Positions 6,844-7,918 of a stretch of DNA of 7,918 nucleotides are shown in pieces. Origin of the DNA: Planctomycetota bacterium (GTDB taxonomy: Bacteria > Planctomycetota > SZUA-567); assembly GCA_020860865.1 (NCBI GenBank), contig JAJBTL010000011.1:1-7918 (forward strand). The letters are read 5' to 3'. Each line of letters starts with the position of its first letter. The first letter of the stretch is position 1. The translations under genes and the position numbers were made by a program. The notes beneath the pieces were generated by a model. It ran no database searches. It was not told where the DNA came from and was given only the letters and a program-made list of their open reading frames with translations.

Positions 6844-6872
6844 TTGACATGGTTATGCACAAATGGTATATT
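6844..6872 (+). promoter_or_regulatory. Near-consensus sigma70 promoter for the GH5 gene
   Basis: TTGACA (6844-6849, six of six) is followed by exactly 17 bases and TATATT (6867-6872, five of six). Transcription would start near 6879, about 60 bases before ATG 6939. This also argues against the earlier in-frame ATG at 6816, which lies upstream of the promoter. Confidence 0.7.
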
Positions 6873-6909
6873 TTGAACGTGCGATACGGTGTGTATTGCC
6901 ATTTGTGCA
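6856..6909. repeat. 11-bp perfect inverted repeat straddling the GH5 promoter start site
   Basis: TGCACAAATGG at 6856-6866 lies in the promoter spacer, abutting the -10. Its exact complement CCATTTGTGCA is at 6899-6909. The arms are 32 bases apart; centre-to-centre distance is 43 bases, close to four helical turns. Because the left arm is upstream of the expected start site, it is not part of the transcript, so protein binding to two half-sites or operators is likelier than an RNA hairpin. The binding factor is unknown. Confidence 0.5.
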
Positions 6910-6938
6910 CACCATTTCGTTGTTCCGAGCGTACCGGA

Positions 6939-7918
6939 ATGGGAATTAATGACGGAAAGTCTAGTATATTGAAATACCGATGGCTGTTGTCGCTTGGAAT
7001 TGTCGTCATCGCGGTTGTCGGCTTGAAGCTTGCGCCGGACAATGCTTCGCGGGAACCGGTGCGTTATACCGCCCTGGTCAGGGATGTTCCGCCGCTCCGG
7101 GGCGTCATGTCGCCGACGCGCGATTTGACCGAAAAGGATTTGGAGGATCTCGCGAAATGGAATGTCAACCTGGTGCGCTTTCAGATAATGCGCAACTGGC
7201 TGCAGAAAGGCACCGATCGCGATATTCCGGAATACGACGCGTGGTTCGACTCCAGACTGGATAATCTGGAGAGCATGCTTCCCGTCGCCCGTCGCCTGGG
7301 CATCCGTTTTGTGCTGGACTGTCACACCCAGCCCGGCGGACGGGCTGCGGATAACTCCATGTGCATGTTCGACGAGGAGGAATACGGCGAGCATTTTATC
7401 GCCGTATGGAAACGTATCGCCAGCCGTTTCAGGAATCACCCGGATAAGGAGGCGCTCTGGGCATACGATCTTCTTAATGAGCCCATTGAATCGCCTGCGG
7501 CGGCCAGACGCGGGGCGGCGGAGAAACTGCTGTTGCGGGCGGCGGAGGCGATTCGGGAGATCGACCCGGATTCGGTGATCATCGTCCCGTCCCTGAATCA
7601 GAGCGGCCCGGCCGACTTCGCAAAACTCAAGCCGCTGCCGTTGGAAAATATCGTGTATCAGGCCCACATGTATTTGCCGTTTACCTATACACCAGTTTGT
7701 CGTTCCCGAAACCACTCCTCCCGTCAAGGGAAAAGACGGGTTTCTCGAATACCCCGGTCGTATCGAAGGCGCGATGTGGAACAAATCCCGGTTGCGGCGG
7801 GAACTGCAGCCGGTGCGCGATTTTCAGCTTCGCCACGGCGCCCGCATATATATTTGAGAATTTTCCGCCATTGTCTGGGCGCCCAATGCCGAGGTCTGGC
7901 TTGACGACTGTATAAGCA
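6939..7918 (+). pseudogene. GH5-type glycoside hydrolase, membrane-anchored, frameshifted and interrupted by TGA; runs off the window
   Basis: This looks like a cellulase-family (GH5) endoglycosidase, which would cleave beta-linked polysaccharide outside the inner membrane. From ATG 6939 there is a short basic start, then a hydrophobic anchor (about residues 11-30, WLLSLGIVVIAVVGL), then the barrel: LRGVMSPTRDLTE, FVLDCHTQPGG, LLNEPIES with the predicted acid/base Glu at residue 181 (7479-7481), and VYQAHMYLPFTYT. At about 7689-7693 the frame breaks. The homologous reading resumes one frame over as QFVVPETTPP, as if one AC unit had been lost from an ACACAC tract (expected YTHQF). That second frame is disrupted again by TGA 7855-7857 between RIYI and EFSAIVWAPNAEVW, where the family has Gly before the catalytic nucleophile Glu (GEF). 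The stop fits a GGA-to-TGA change. Beyond it the frame stays open to the edge. The product would lack the nucleophile, so it is probably inactive. The anchored hydrolase fits a polymer-trimming role in the cluster. Confidence 0.8.

Noticed and set aside
6816..6938. Longer N-terminus for the GH5 protein from ATG 6816
   Set aside because: A near-consensus promoter lies inside this stretch, its translation is not protein-like, and the anchor segment begins naturally after ATG 6939.
7855..7857. TGA read as an amino acid (code 25 glycine, or selenocysteine)
   Set aside because: Both minus-strand glycosyltransferases and the plus-strand GT2 end at TGA, so it is a normal stop here. The gene already has an upstream frameshift, and the family has Gly, not Cys, at this position.
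1..7918. CRISPR array, tRNA, rRNA, insertion sequence or phage attachment site
   Set aside because: I found no regularly spaced direct repeats, tRNA-like cloverleaf, rRNA segment, transposase motif or paired terminal repeats on either strand.

Overview
This window is a stretch of bacterial surface-polysaccharide (exopolysaccharide, capsule or O-antigen type) biosynthesis DNA. It holds one zinc-ribbon SAM methyltransferase, four glycosyltransferases (two GT4-type, two GT2-type) and an anchored GH5-type glycoside hydrolase, plus the C-terminal tail of an unidentified gene at the left edge. Coding regions are GC-rich with G/C-rich third positions, genes start with Shine-Dalgarno-type sites, and the few promoters seen look sigma70-like, so the host is a bacterium using the standard code. 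The export-anchored hydrolase and membrane GT2 fit a Gram-negative-type envelope, but I cannot place the organism taxonomically from sequence alone.

Layout. Bases 3-173: tail of an unknown plus-strand gene. 329-1180 (+): methyltransferase. This converges on a minus-strand pair read from about 3660 down to 1219: a DUF1972-type GT4 (3593-2409), then, 12 bases later, a membrane GT2 (2396-1219) broken by three single-base homopolymer lesions. From the same intergenic region (3594-3834) a plus-strand pair diverges: a GT4 (3835-5331) and a GT-A fold GT2 (5394-6422). A base-compositionally different, gene-poor stretch (6423-6938) follows. It ends with a near-consensus promoter and a long-spaced inverted repeat. 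A GH5 hydrolase (6939 to beyond the right edge) comes next and carries a 2-bp deletion signature and an in-frame TGA just before its predicted catalytic nucleophile.

How the genes work together (inference). The cytosolic glycosyltransferases would add successive sugars to a lipid-linked repeat unit, the membrane GT2 would act at the membrane face, the methyltransferase could modify a sugar or lipid intermediate, and the anchored GH5 enzyme could trim or release polymer outside the membrane. No flippase, polymerase or priming transferase lies in the window, so the cluster continues outside it.

The most notable observations are the lesions in two of the six main genes. In the GT2, three homopolymer indels (two identical GAAAAATCC sites each lacking one A, one T7 run with an extra T) sum exactly to an intact 393-codon gene. 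That suggests read or assembly error, slippage decoding, phase variation or recent decay. In the GH5 gene the lesions (AC-repeat contraction, GGA-to-TGA-like stop) are not homopolymer errors and look like genuine inactivation. I see no evidence for a wholly new biological system here.
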